NCBI GenBank assembly: GCA_001899525.1
Contig: MKVY01000022.1
Span: forward strand, 42,440-106,439
Length of the DNA: 64,000 nucleotides
Origin: Rhizobiales bacterium 65-9
Lineage (GTDB): Bacteria; Pseudomonadota; Alphaproteobacteria; Rhizobiales; Beijerinckiaceae
Reading direction: 5' to 3'
The notes below the pieces were generated by a model that had not been told where the DNA came from, made no database searches, and saw only the letters and a list, made by a program, of their open reading frames with translations. Positions 16,405 to 25,445 of the stretch are shown piece after piece (position 1 is the stretch's first letter; each line of letters opens with the position of its first letter). Made by a program: the position numbers and the translations under genes.

Positions 16405-17717
16405 AATGGTCCAGCCTGTTCGCGCTGGTCCTGATTGGCGCCGCCGCGGGTTTCGGCGGTTCCTGGTGGTATTTCCACGATGGCGGGACCGCCGTTCATG
16501 AGGCGCGCCCCGGCGCCGGTCGCGGCGGCGGACGCGGCCGCCGCTTCGCCGGCAATCCCGACGAGACGGTCCCAGTGCTGGTCACGCCCGTCGCCGTGCG
16601 CGACATCCCGGTCCATCGCGACGGCATCGGCAACGTGCAGGCCTATGCGGCCGTCACGGCGCGCGCCCAGGTCGAGGGGCGACTGCTCTCGGTCAATTTC
16701 AAGGAGGGACAGGACGTGAAGAAGGGCGACGTGCTCGCCCGCATCGATCCGGCCGTTTACCAGGCGCAATATGACCAGGCGGTCGCCAAGAAGGCGCAGG
16801 ATGAGGCCAACCTCGCCAACGCCCGCATCGACCTTGAACGCTACGAGAAGCTCGCCGCCACCAACGCCGGCTCCAAGCAGCAGGCGGACGGGCAGAAGGC
16901 GCTTGTCGCCCAGCTCGAAGCGCAGATCCGCTCGGACCAGGCCGCGATCGACAACGCCAAAACGGTGCTCGACTACACCACCATCGTCTCGCCGATCGAC
17001 GGGCGCGCCGGCTTGCGGCAGGTGGACGCCGGCAACATCATCCGCTCATCGGATTCCGCCGGTCTCGTCACCATCGCGCAGGTCAAGCCGATCGCGGTGC
17101 TGTTCACGCTGCCGCAGCGCGATTTCGACGCCGTCCGGAAAGCGATGGCGAAAGGTCCGGTGTCGGTCGACGCCATGCAGGCGGACGGCCGCGCCGCCAT
17201 CGCCTCGGGCCGGCTTGAGGTCGTCGACAACCAGATCGACACCACGACCGGCGCCTTCAAGCTCAAGGCCGTGTTTCCAAACCCGGACGAGAAGCTCTGG
17301 CCCGGCCAGTTCGTGACGGCGCGCGTGCAGATCGCGCTGCTCGCCGCCGCGAAAGTGATTCCGACGCCGGCGTTGCGGCGCGGGCCGGACGGCTTCTTCG
17401 TCTATGTGGTCGACGCCGACGACAAGGCGAAGGTGCGGCCTGTGAAGCCCGAGCAGCAGGACGAGGACATCGCCGTCATCGCCGAGGGCCTGGCCCCGGG
17501 CGAGCGCGTCATCACCACGGGTTTCGCGCGCCTGTCCGACGGCAAAAGGATCAGCATCTCGAATCCGACGGACGCGCCCGCAGCCTCCGCGCCGGCCCGG
17601 ACCGGCGGCGAGCGGCGGCGCGACGGGAATGGGCAGGCGCGCCCGCCGCAGAATCGTCCCGCGACGGAATCGTCCGAGGAAGCGCCGAGCGGAGCCGCTG
17701 GCCGGCGCCGCTCATGA
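16401..17717 (+). CDS. RND efflux periplasmic adaptor subunit (MdtA-like)
   Basis: 438 residues. An N-terminal membrane anchor (L-F-A-L-V-L-I-G-A-A-A-G-F-G-G) is followed by the barrel-sandwich/lipoyl motif G-R-L-L-S-V-N-F-K-E-G-Q-D-V-K-K-G-D-V-L-A and a coiled-coil hairpin of about residues 120-180. The beta-barrel domain contains T-T-G-A-F-K-L-K-A-V-F-P-N-P. The C-terminal 50 residues are a Pro/Arg-rich low-complexity tail, longer than usual. MdtA-type adaptors bridge the inner-membrane pump and outer-membrane duct. Coupled by 4-nt overlaps to the genes on both sides. The two distinct permease genes downstream support the MdtA/MuxA assignment. Confidence 0.94.
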   Translation: MKWSSLFALVLIGAAAGFGGSWWYFHDGGTAVHEARPGAGRGGGRGRRFAGNPDETVPVLVTPVAVRDIPVHRDGIGNVQAYAAVTARAQVEGRLLSVNFKEGQDVKKGDVLARIDPAVYQAQYDQAVAKKAQDEANLANARIDLERYEKLAATNAGSKQQADGQKALVAQLEAQIRSDQAAIDNAKTVLDYTTIVSPIDGRAGLRQVDAGNIIRSSDSAGLVTIAQVKPIAVLFTLPQRDFDAVRKAMAKGPVSVDAMQADGRAAIASGRLEVVDNQIDTTTGAFKLKAVFPNPDEKLWPGQFVTARVQIALLAAAKVIPTPALRRGPDGFFVYVVDADDKAKVRPVKPEQQDEDIAVIAEGLAPGERVITTGFARLSDGKRISISNPTDAPAASAPARTGGERRRDGNGQARPPQNRPATESSEEAPSGAAGRRRS

Positions 17718-20700
17718 GCGTCTCCTCGCCTTTCATCGCGCGGCCGGTGGCGACGACGCTGCTCGCCGCGGCGGTGCTGATCGGCGGCCTGCTCGGCTAT
17801 CGCGGATTGCCGGTGGCGTCCCTGCCGCAGGTGGATTTTCCCACCATCGCCGTGACCACGACCTTGCCGGGCGCCGATCCGGAGACGATGAGCGCGCTCG
17901 TCACCGCGCCGCTGGAACGCCAGCTCGGGCAGATCCAGTCGATCCAGACGATGACCTCGACGAGCTCCTTCGGCCTCAGCCGGGTCACGCTGCAGTTCAA
18001 GCTCGACCGCGACATCGACGGCGCGGCGCAGGACGTGCAGGCGGCGATCAATTCGGCCGGCTCGACCCTGCCGCGCACCCTGCCCTTCCCGCCGACCTAC
18101 GCGAAGGTGAATCCCGCCGACGCGCCGATCATCACGCTCGCCGTCACCTCGCCGACCGTGCCGCTGCGCGACCTTTCCGACGCGGCCGACAGCCTGCTGG
18201 CGCAGCGGCTGAGCGAGATCGCGGGCGTCGGCCATGTCACCGTGCAGGGCGGCCTGAAGCCGGCCGTGCGCGTGCAGGTCGATCTCTCCGCGCTCGCGAG
18301 CAAGAATCTCGGGCTTGAGGATATCCGCTCCGCCGTGTCGGGCGCGAACGTCGCCTCGCCGAAGGGTTCGCTCGACGGCAAGTCGCAGGCCTACGCCATC
18401 GCCGCCAACGACCAGATCACGACCGCGCGCGCCTATGCGATGATCACCGTCGCGTTTCGCAACGGCGCGCCGATCCTGCTGCGCGACGTCGCGAAAGTGA
18501 CGGACGGTTTCGAGAATGAGCGCATCGGCGCCTGGCTGAACGATACGCCCGCCGTGATCCTCGACGTCCAGCGCCAGCCCGGCGCGAACATCGTCGCGAC
18601 CGTCGACCGCATCAAGGCCGAGCTGCCGCGCCTCTCGCGCGCGTTGCCCGCCGACGTGACGCTCGCCGTCGTCAGCGACCGCACCGGCGCGATCAGGGCC
18701 TCGGTGAAGGACGTGCAGTTGACGCTGGCGCTTAGCGTCGGCCTCGTCATTCTCGTCGTGCTGCTGTTTCTCCGCACCTGGTCGGCGACGATCATCGCCG
18801 GCGTGACGCTGCCGCTGTCGCTCATCGCCGCGTTCGGCGTGATGTGGTTCGCGGGCTTCAGCCTCGACAACCTGTCGCTGATGGCGCTGACCATCGCCAC
18901 CGGCTTCGTCGTCGACGACGCCATCGTGATGATCGAGAATATCGCGCGCCATCGCGAGGCGGGCGAGGACGGCGAGACGGCGGCCTATCGCGGCTCGTCC
19001 GAAATCGGCTTCACCGTGGTCTCGCTGACCGCCCCGCTGCTCGCGGTCTTCATCCCGCTGCTGTTCATGAGCGGCCTTGTCGGCCGCATGTTCCGCGAGT
19101 TCGCGCTGACCCTTTCCATCGCCGTCGTCGTCTCGGCCGTCATCTCGCTGACGCTAACGCCGATGCTGTGCGCCAAACTCCTGCGCTATCGCGAGGAGCG
19201 TCCGAACGCGCGGCGCGGACTGGCGGCGCGGTTCGGCGACGGCCTCGCGCACGCCTATGAGCGCACGCTCGCCGTCGTGCTCCGGCATGAAGGCGCGACG
19301 CTCATCGTCACCGTCGCGACCGTCGCGCTGACCATCGGTCTTTATGCGTGGATGCCGAAAAGCTTCCTGCCGGATCAGGACACTGGCCTGATCTCGGTCG
19401 CGATTCGCGCCGCGCCAGACGCGTCCTTCGAGGCGATGAAGCGCAGTCAGGCGCAGGCGACGGCGGCGATCCGCGCCATTCCCGAGGTCGAATCGGTCGC
19501 GGCCGTCGTCGGCTCGGGCGCGACCAACCCGACGCCGAATTCCGCGGCGCTGTCCGTGACGCTGAAGGATCACGACCGGCGCGCGCGCACGGCGCGTCAG
19601 GTCGCGCAGAGCATCCAGCAGGCGCTCGACGCGACGCCGGGCATTGTCGCTTTCGTCAAGCCGGTGCAGGACGTGCAGATCGCGACGCGCGCTTCCTGGA
19701 GCCAGTATCAGTACACGCTCGTCGGCGCGGCCGGCGCCGAGGTGCGCCGCTGGTCGTCGCTGCTGATGGCCGAGCTGCGCGCCGATCCGCGATTCCGGAA
19801 CGTCGCCTCCATCGAGGAGGACGAAGGACTGCAGACGCGCATCGAGGTCGACCGCATCAAGGCCGGCCAGTTCGGCGTGTCGATGCAGGCGATCTCGGAC
19901 GTGCTGAACGACGCCTTCTCGCAGCGGCAGATTTCGACCATCTACGGCCAGGCGAACCAGTATCGCGTCGTGCTGGAGGCCGATCCGCGCTACCGCTCCG
20001 ATCCGTCGACGCTGGAGCTGATGCGGTTTCCCGGCATGAACGGCGTCGTCGTTCCGACCGCGCTGCAACTCAGCCAGAGCTCGCAGCCGCCTTCGACCAC
20101 GCAGGGCGCGCTGACCGCGCAGGTGCCGCTTGCGAGCTTCGCGACGCTGACGCGGATCACGGCGCCGCTGGCGGTAAGCCGGCAGGAGCAGTTTCCGGCC
20201 GCCACGATCAGTTTCGATCTCGCCGAGGGCCAGTCGCTCGATACAGCCGTGAATGCGATCGGCGAGGCGCAGCGCGCGATCGGCATGCCCGACGCGATCG
20301 CCGGCTCGTTTTTCGGCGAGGCGGAGGAGTTCCGCGCCTCCCTCGCCAATCAGCCCTGGCTTATTGTCGCGGCGATCGTCGCGATCTACATCGTGCTCGG
20401 CGTGCTCTATGAGAGCTTTATCCATCCGGTCACGATCCTGTCCACGCTGCCGTCGGCGGGCATCGGCGCGCTTCTCGCGCTGACTTTTGTAGGCGAACAT
20501 CTCACCGTCATCGGCGTCATCGGCATCGTGCTGCTGATGGGCATCGTCAAGAAGAACGCGATCCTGATGATCGATTTCGCGCTGCACGCCGAAGCGCGCG
20601 GCGCAACCGCGCGCGAGGCGATCGTGGAGGCGTGCCGGCTTCGCTTCCGCCCGATCATGATGACGACGCTCGCCGCGCTTTTCGGCGCGCTGCCCCTCGC

Positions 20701-20890
20701 GCTCGCCGAAGGGCCTGGCGCGGAGCTGCGCATGCCGCTCGGCGTCAGCATCATCGGCGGCCTGCTGCTCAGCCAGCTTCTCACGCTCTACACCACGCCT
20801 GTGATCTATCTCGCGCTCGACCGCCTGAAGCGCAGGCCGTCAGAGCCGCAGCAGATGTCGCTCGCGCTCACGCCAGAGGCCGGAGAGTAA
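17714..20890 (+). CDS. RND efflux permease, MdtB-type
   Basis: 1058 residues, full-length RND pump. It opens with the family pattern S-P-F-I-A-R-P-V-A-T-T-L-L, has two large periplasmic loops and twelve predicted membrane spans. The proton-relay aspartates in TM4 are kept (G-F-V-V-D-D-A-I-V-M-I-E-N, Asp401/Asp402). The late segment G-I-V-K-K-N-A-I-L-M-I-D-F-A is present. In MdtABC and MuxABC two non-identical permeases form one heterotrimeric pump; the second permease gene here starts 57 nt downstream. Likely substrates are bile-salt-like amphiphiles, novobiocin or aromatic compounds by family analogy only. Start overlaps the adaptor stop by 4 nt. Confidence 0.95.
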   Translation: MSVSSPFIARPVATTLLAAAVLIGGLLGYRGLPVASLPQVDFPTIAVTTTLPGADPETMSALVTAPLERQLGQIQSIQTMTSTSSFGLSRVTLQFKLDRDIDGAAQDVQAAINSAGSTLPRTLPFPPTYAKVNPADAPIITLAVTSPTVPLRDLSDAADSLLAQRLSEIAGVGHVTVQGGLKPAVRVQVDLSALASKNLGLEDIRSAVSGANVASPKGSLDGKSQAYAIAANDQITTARAYAMITVAFRNGAPILLRDVAKVTDGFENERIGAWLNDTPAVILDVQRQPGANIVATVDRIKAELPRLSRALPADVTLAVVSDRTGAIRASVKDVQLTLALSVGLVILVVLLFLRTWSATIIAGVTLPLSLIAAFGVMWFAGFSLDNLSLMALTIATGFVVDDAIVMIENIARHREAGEDGETAAYRGSSEIGFTVVSLTAPLLAVFIPLLFMSGLVGRMFREFALTLSIAVVVSAVISLTLTPMLCAKLLRYREERPNARRGLAARFGDGLAHAYERTLAVVLRHEGATLIVTVATVALTIGLYAWMPKSFLPDQDTGLISVAIRAAPDASFEAMKRSQAQATAAIRAIPEVESVAAVVGSGATNPTPNSAALSVTLKDHDRRARTARQVAQSIQQALDATPGIVAFVKPVQDVQIATRASWSQYQYTLVGAAGAEVRRWSSLLMAELRADPRFRNVASIEEDEGLQTRIEVDRIKAGQFGVSMQAISDVLNDAFSQRQISTIYGQANQYRVVLEADPRYRSDPSTLELMRFPGMNGVVVPTALQLSQSSQPPSTTQGALTAQVPLASFATLTRITAPLAVSRQEQFPAATISFDLAEGQSLDTAVNAIGEAQRAIGMPDAIAGSFFGEAEEFRASLANQPWLIVAAIVAIYIVLGVLYESFIHPVTILSTLPSAGIGALLALTFVGEHLTVIGVIGIVLLMGIVKKNAILMIDFALHAEARGATAREAIVEACRLRFRPIMMTTLAALFGALPLALAEGPGAELRMPLGVSIIGGLLLSQLLTLYTTPVIYLALDRLKRRPSEPQQMSLALTPEAGE

Positions 20891-20947
20891 GATGGCGAGG
20901 GCGAATGACGCGCTGCGCCTGATCGTCCCGGCGCTTGGCCTGCGATC

Positions 20948-23900
20948 ATGAATCTCTGCGAGCCCTTCATCCGCCGTCCGGTCGCCAGCACGCTGCTCGC
21001 GATCGGGCTGCTGCTGATCGGCCTCGTCAGCTATCGCCAGTTGCCGGTGGCGAGTCTGCCGACCGTCGATCTGCCGACCATCCGCGTCAATGCGAGCCGG
21101 CCGGGCGCCGATCCTGAAACGATGGCGGCGAGCGTCGCCGCGCCTCTGGAGCGCCGGCTCGCGGCGATTCCCGGCGTCACCGAGATCACCTCCTATTCCA
21201 ATCTCGGCTCGACCAGCATCGCGATCCAGTTCGATTTGAGCCGCCCGATCGACAGCGCCGCGCAGGACGTGCAGTCGGCGCTCAACGCCGCCGCCGCCGA
21301 TCTTCCTTCCGACATGCCGACCCTGCCGGGATTCCGTAAAGTCAATCCCGCCGCGCAGCCGATCCTCATCCTCGCGCTCACCTCCCGCACCATCTCGCCG
21401 AGCGGCGTCTACGACGCCGCCGACTCCATTCTCGTGCAGCGCCTGTCCCAGGTGGAGGGCGTGGCGGAGGTCGGCGTCAGCGGCGCGGACCAGCCGGCCG
21501 TGCGCGTCGAGATCGATCCGGTCGCCGCGGCGGCGGCCGGCTTCACGCTCGACCAGATTCGCACCGCGATCGTGAACGCCAATCCGCTCGGCCCCCTCGG
21601 CGCCTTCGACGGCAAGGACCAGGCGGAAACGATCAGGCTCAACGCGCAGCTCGGCGCCGCCGACGCCTATAAATCCGTGACGCTGCGCAGTTCGACCGGC
21701 GCGGTGATGCGTCTGACGGACATCGGTCGCGTGACGCAGGGCGTGCGCAACGTGCGCGCGGCGGGAACCTATGACGGCAAGCCTGCCGTGCTGCTCACCA
21801 TTACGCGCGCCGCCGACGCCAATGTCGTCGAGACGGTCGCGCGCATCAAGGCGCTGCTGCCCGAACTGACGCGCTGGATACCGGCCGACATCGACGTCGC
21901 CATCATGGCGGACCGCACGATCACGCTGCAGGCCAGCGTGATCGACATGCAGAAGACGCTGATGATGTCGGTCGCGATGGTGATGGCGATCGTGCTGCTT
22001 TTTCTCGGGCGCGCGATCCCGACGATCGCGGCGGGCGTCACCATTCCGCTCGCCTTCGCCGGCTCCTTCGCCGGCATGTGGCTCGCCGGCTTCAGCATCG
22101 ACAATCTTTCCCTGATGGCGCTCGCGATCTCCGTCGGCTTCGTGGTGGACGATGCGATCGTCGTCATCGAGAGCATCGTGCAGCGCATCGAGCGCGGCGT
22201 CCCGCCCTTGCAGGCGGCGATCGACGGCGCCGGCCGCATCGCCTTCACCGTGATCGCGATCAGCCTCTCGCTCATCGCCGCTTTCACGCCGCTGTTCTTC
22301 ATGGGCGGCATCGTCGGAAAATTCTTTCAGGAGTTCGCGCTTACTGTCGCCTTCGCGATTCTCGCATCGACGCTCGTCGCGCTCAGCGTCACGCCGATGC
22401 TGTGCGGCCAGCTTCTGAAGCCGCTCTCCACGCACGGCTTCGTCGGCGGCTTTCAGGACAGGGCGCGCCGGATGATCGACCGGATCGCCGCCGCCTATGC
22501 GCGTTCGCTGGAGCGGGCGCTGCGCCGCTCCTGGCTGCTGCTCATCGTCATGGCCGCGACGATCGCCTGGACCGTGCATCTCTTCGCGACGCTGCCGAAA
22601 GGCTATTTCCCGCAGGACGACACCGGCCTCATGTTCGGCTTCACGCAGGCCTCGCAGGACACCTCGTTCGAGGCGATGAAGGGTTTGCAGGAGCGCGCCG
22701 CGGCGATCGTCGCCGCCGATCCGGCCGTCGCCCATGTCGGCTCCTTCCTCGGCAGCTCCGGCTGGATCTCGTCCGGCGCCACCGGCCGCTTCTTCGTCAG
22801 CCTGAAGCCGCCGGCCGAGCGCAGCGAAGGCGTGCAGCAGACCATCGCGCGCCTGCGCGAGGCGCTGCGCAGCGTCGCCGGCCTCACTGTTTATCTGACG
22901 CCTGTGCAGGACGTGCGCGCCGGCGCGCGGCAGGGGCGCTCCGATCAGCAGTTCACGCTCTGGAGCGCCGACATCGGCGAGTTGCGGAGCTGGGCGCCGA
23001 AGGTCGCGGAGAAGCTGCGGACGGTGGCGGGCCTCGCCGACGTCTCCACCGATCAGGAAGCCGGCGGCCTGCAGGTCAATGTCGTCATCGACCGCGACGC
23101 CGCCGCGCGGCTTGGCGTCTCGATCGCCAATATCGACGCCGCGCTCAACAACGCTTTCTCGCAGCGGCAGATCGTGACGATCTATGGCGAGCGCAACCAG
23201 TATCGCGTGGTGATGGCGACGCCGCAGCGCGACTACAACGATCCCGCTGCGATCGACCGTGTGTTTGTCGCCGGCGCCGGCGGCGCGCAGATTCCGCTGG
23301 CGTCGCTGGTGCGACGCGAAATGACGCTCGCGCCGCTCGTCGTGAACCATCAGGGACAGTTTCCCTCGGTGACGGTGACCTACACGCTCCTGCCCGGCGC
23401 CTCGCTCGGCGCCGCGACCGACGCGATCCGCGGCGCGGTGGCGGAGCTGCACCTTCCCGAAACCATCCGTTCGGATTTCGCCGGCGACTCGGCCGCCTTC
23501 GCCAACAGCGCCAACAGCCAGACAGTTCTGATCGTCGCCGCGCTGATCACGATCTACATCCTGCTCGGCATTTTATACGAGAGCTTCGTTCATCCCCTCA
23601 CGATTCTCTCGACGCTGCCCTCCGCCGGCCTCGGCGCGCTTCTCGCGTTGAAGATCGCGGGCCTTGATCTCACCATGGTCGCGCTGATCGGCGTCATCCT
23701 GCTGATCGGCATCGTCAAGAAGAACGGCATCATGCTTGTCGATCAGGCGCTGGTTCTCCGTCGCGCCGGCGCCGGCCCGCGCGATGCGATCCTGCGCGCG
23801 GCGCATGACCGCTTCCGCCCGATCATGATGACGACGCTGGCCGCCGCGCTGGGCGCGCTGCCGCTTCTTCTCGGCGAAGGACCGGGCTCGGAGCTGCGTC

Positions 23901-24061
23901 GTCCGCTCGGCGTCACGATCGTCGGCGGCCTGCTCGTGTCGCAACTGCTGACGCTCTACACCACGCCGGCCATCTATCTGGCGTTCGACGCGCTGAGCGC
24001 CCGCATGCGTCGTCTCGTGACGCGGCCCGCGCGACGCACGGCCGCGCTTCCCGCGGAGTGA
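20948..24061 (+). CDS. RND efflux permease, MdtC-type
   Basis: 1037 residues and full length. It begins N-L-C-E-P-F-I-R-R-P-V-A-S-T-L-L and keeps the TM4 aspartates (G-F-V-V-D-D-A-I-V-V-I-E-S, Asp401/Asp402) and G-I-V-K-K-N-G-I-M-L-V-D-Q-A near the end. It differs clearly from the first permease, so this is not a recent duplication. Paralogous permeases of this type occupy different positions in one trimer, with the MdtB-like subunit thought to move protons and the MdtC-like subunit to bind substrate. Last gene of the four-gene operon. An 11-bp inverted repeat at 24124-24178 lies past its stop. Confidence 0.95.
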   Translation: MNLCEPFIRRPVASTLLAIGLLLIGLVSYRQLPVASLPTVDLPTIRVNASRPGADPETMAASVAAPLERRLAAIPGVTEITSYSNLGSTSIAIQFDLSRPIDSAAQDVQSALNAAAADLPSDMPTLPGFRKVNPAAQPILILALTSRTISPSGVYDAADSILVQRLSQVEGVAEVGVSGADQPAVRVEIDPVAAAAAGFTLDQIRTAIVNANPLGPLGAFDGKDQAETIRLNAQLGAADAYKSVTLRSSTGAVMRLTDIGRVTQGVRNVRAAGTYDGKPAVLLTITRAADANVVETVARIKALLPELTRWIPADIDVAIMADRTITLQASVIDMQKTLMMSVAMVMAIVLLFLGRAIPTIAAGVTIPLAFAGSFAGMWLAGFSIDNLSLMALAISVGFVVDDAIVVIESIVQRIERGVPPLQAAIDGAGRIAFTVIAISLSLIAAFTPLFFMGGIVGKFFQEFALTVAFAILASTLVALSVTPMLCGQLLKPLSTHGFVGGFQDRARRMIDRIAAAYARSLERALRRSWLLLIVMAATIAWTVHLFATLPKGYFPQDDTGLMFGFTQASQDTSFEAMKGLQERAAAIVAADPAVAHVGSFLGSSGWISSGATGRFFVSLKPPAERSEGVQQTIARLREALRSVAGLTVYLTPVQDVRAGARQGRSDQQFTLWSADIGELRSWAPKVAEKLRTVAGLADVSTDQEAGGLQVNVVIDRDAAARLGVSIANIDAALNNAFSQRQIVTIYGERNQYRVVMATPQRDYNDPAAIDRVFVAGAGGAQIPLASLVRREMTLAPLVVNHQGQFPSVTVTYTLLPGASLGAATDAIRGAVAELHLPETIRSDFAGDSAAFANSANSQTVLIVAALITIYILLGILYESFVHPLTILSTLPSAGLGALLALKIAGLDLTMVALIGVILLIGIVKKNGIMLVDQALVLRRAGAGPRDAILRAAHDRFRPIMMTTLAAALGALPLLLGEGPGSELRRPLGVTIVGGLLVSQLLTLYTTPAIYLAFDALSARMRRLVTRPARRTAALPAE

Positions 24062-24123
24062 CGCCTGCGGCCTCACGCTTGCGCTCGGCCGCCGGGAAGG
24101 CCATATCTGGCGCTCCCTTCCTT

Positions 24124-24178
24124 CGTTGCGACAGCATGCGGCTGGACCGCCGGCGAAACGCCGCCTTCTGTCGCAACG
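24124..24178. promoter_or_regulatory. 11-bp inverted repeat between the RND operon and a small gene
   Basis: CGTTGCGACAG (24124-24134) and CTGTCGCAACG (24168-24178) are perfect inverted repeats separated by 33 nt. The position, 62 nt past the permease stop and 23 nt before the next ATG, allows either a long-loop hairpin ending the operon or a pair of protein-binding half-sites for the small gene. Confidence 0.4.
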
Positions 24179-24201
24179 GAACCGCTCAGCGAGACGCCGC
24201 C

Positions 24202-24432
24202 ATGACCACCCGCAAGAAATCCAAACCGCTTGTGCGCGGCTTCATTTATTACGACGTCCTCTATGACGACGGCTCGCGCAGCTCCCGCCGCCGGGTGCCC
24301 GCCGAGATTCTCGAAAGCCTCGATGGCGAGAAAGCCGTCCGCGCCGTCATCGAGGAGCAGGACAACGAGATCGCCGAGAAGTCGGGCCGGCCGCGCGGCA
24401 AGATCAGGCAGCTCGTGCGCTCGCCCGCGTGA
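24202..24432 (+). CDS. Hypothetical small basic protein
   Basis: 76 residues from the ATG at 24202; upstream in-frame codons belong to the RND intergenic region. The N-terminus is basic (M-T-T-R-K-K-S-K-P). A short strand-rich middle follows (V-R-G-F-I-Y-Y-D-V-L-Y-D-D-G-S-R-S-S-R-R-R-V-P), then an acidic helix with I-E-E-Q-D-N-E-I-A-E-K-S-G-R-P. No signal peptide or membrane span. I do not recognise the family, although short soluble proteins with this strand-turn pattern are common in this order. Probably transcribed alone or with glsA, which starts 79 nt downstream. Confidence 0.6.
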   Translation: MTTRKKSKPLVRGFIYYDVLYDDGSRSSRRRVPAEILESLDGEKAVRAVIEEQDNEIAEKSGRPRGKIRQLVRSPA

Positions 24433-24510
24433 CGTCTTCGAGCATTGCCGCCACTTGCCGGAGCGGCCCGCGCCGCCCAGAATCCCTCTCAGGATGAAGG
24501 AGCTGCGGGC

Positions 24511-25437
24511 GTGGACGTGCAGGCGCTGGTCGAACGGGTGCATGGCGAGCTGAAGACGCGCACGGACGAAGGCAAGGTCGCCGACTACATCCCCGAACTT
24601 GCGAAAGTCGACAAAGCCAAGCTCGGCCTCGCCATTCAGATGCTCGACGGCGCGTCCTTCGCCGCCGGCGACGCCGACGAGCCGTTTTCCGCGCAGAGCG
24701 TATCGAAGGTGTTCACGCTGACTCTCGCGCTCGGCAGGGCCGGCGAAGCGCTGTGGAGCCGCGTCGGCCGCGAACCGTCAGGATCGCCGTTCAACTCCAT
24801 CGTCCAGCTTGAGCAGGAGCGCGGCGTTCCCCGCAATCCCTTCATCAACGCCGGCGCCATCGTCGTCGCGGACGTGATTCTCTCCGGCCATCAGCCGCGC
24901 GAGGCGATCGGCGACATCCTGCGCTTCGTGCGCTTCGTCGCCGATGACGACACGATCGCGATCGATCCTCTCGTCGCGCGCTCGGAGACCGAGACCGGCT
25001 TCAGGAACATCGCGCTCGCGAACTATATGCGCGCGTTCGGCAATATCCATCATCCGGTCGAGAAGGTTCTCGGCGTTTATTTTCATCACTGCGCGCTGGC
25101 GATGTCGTGCCGGCAACTCGCGCGCGCCGGCCTCTATCTCGCCGGCGGCGGCCGCAATCCGCTGACCGGAAGCGCGGTGATCTCGACCGAGCGGGCCCGC
25201 CGCATCAACGCGCTGATGCTGACCTGCGGCCACTATGACGCGTCCGGCGATTTCGCCTTTCGCGTCGGCCTGCCGGGAAAAAGCGGCGTCGGCGGCGGCA
25301 TCCTCGCGATCGTTCCCGGCCGCGCCGCGATTGCAGTATGGTCGCCGGGACTCAATGCGCGCGGCAATTCCCTCGTCGGCTCGCTCGCGCTCGAAATGAT
25401 CGCGCGCGAGACCGGCTGGTCGATCTTCTCGCCGTAG
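24511..25437 (+). CDS. glsA: Glutaminase
   Basis: 308 residues when started at the GTG at 24511, which has AAGGAG 8 nt upstream; this equals the length of E. coli glutaminase 2. The enzyme hydrolyses glutamine to glutamate and ammonia. The serine-dependent glutaminase motif S-V-S-K (Ser63, Lys66) lies in [10 protein letters not shown], and N-P-F-I-N-A-G-A-I and S-G-V-G-G-G-I are further family segments. It is convergent with hutU, with only 8 nt between the two stop codons. Like the hut pathway it releases ammonia and glutamate, so nitrogen-scavenging co-location is sensible, though not proof of shared control. Confidence 0.95.
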   Translation: MDVQALVERVHGELKTRTDEGKVADYIPELAKVDKAKLGLAIQMLDGASFAAGDADEPFSAQSVSKVFTLTLALGRAGEALWSRVGREPSGSPFNSIVQLEQERGVPRNPFINAGAIVVADVILSGHQPREAIGDILRFVRFVADDDTIAIDPLVARSETETGFRNIALANYMRAFGNIHHPVEKVLGVYFHHCALAMSCRQLARAGLYLAGGGRNPLTGSAVISTERARRINALMLTCGHYDASGDFAFRVGLPGKSGVGGGILAIVPGRAAIAVWSPGLNARGNSLVGSLALEMIARETGWSIFSP

Positions 25438-25445
25438 AGCCGCGC

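Noticed and set aside
20840..23452. 870-codon minus-strand frame opposite the second RND permease
   Set aside because: Arg/Gly/His/Asp-rich antisense shadow, as expected in GC-rich DNA. The opposite strand encodes a full RND permease with all motifs.
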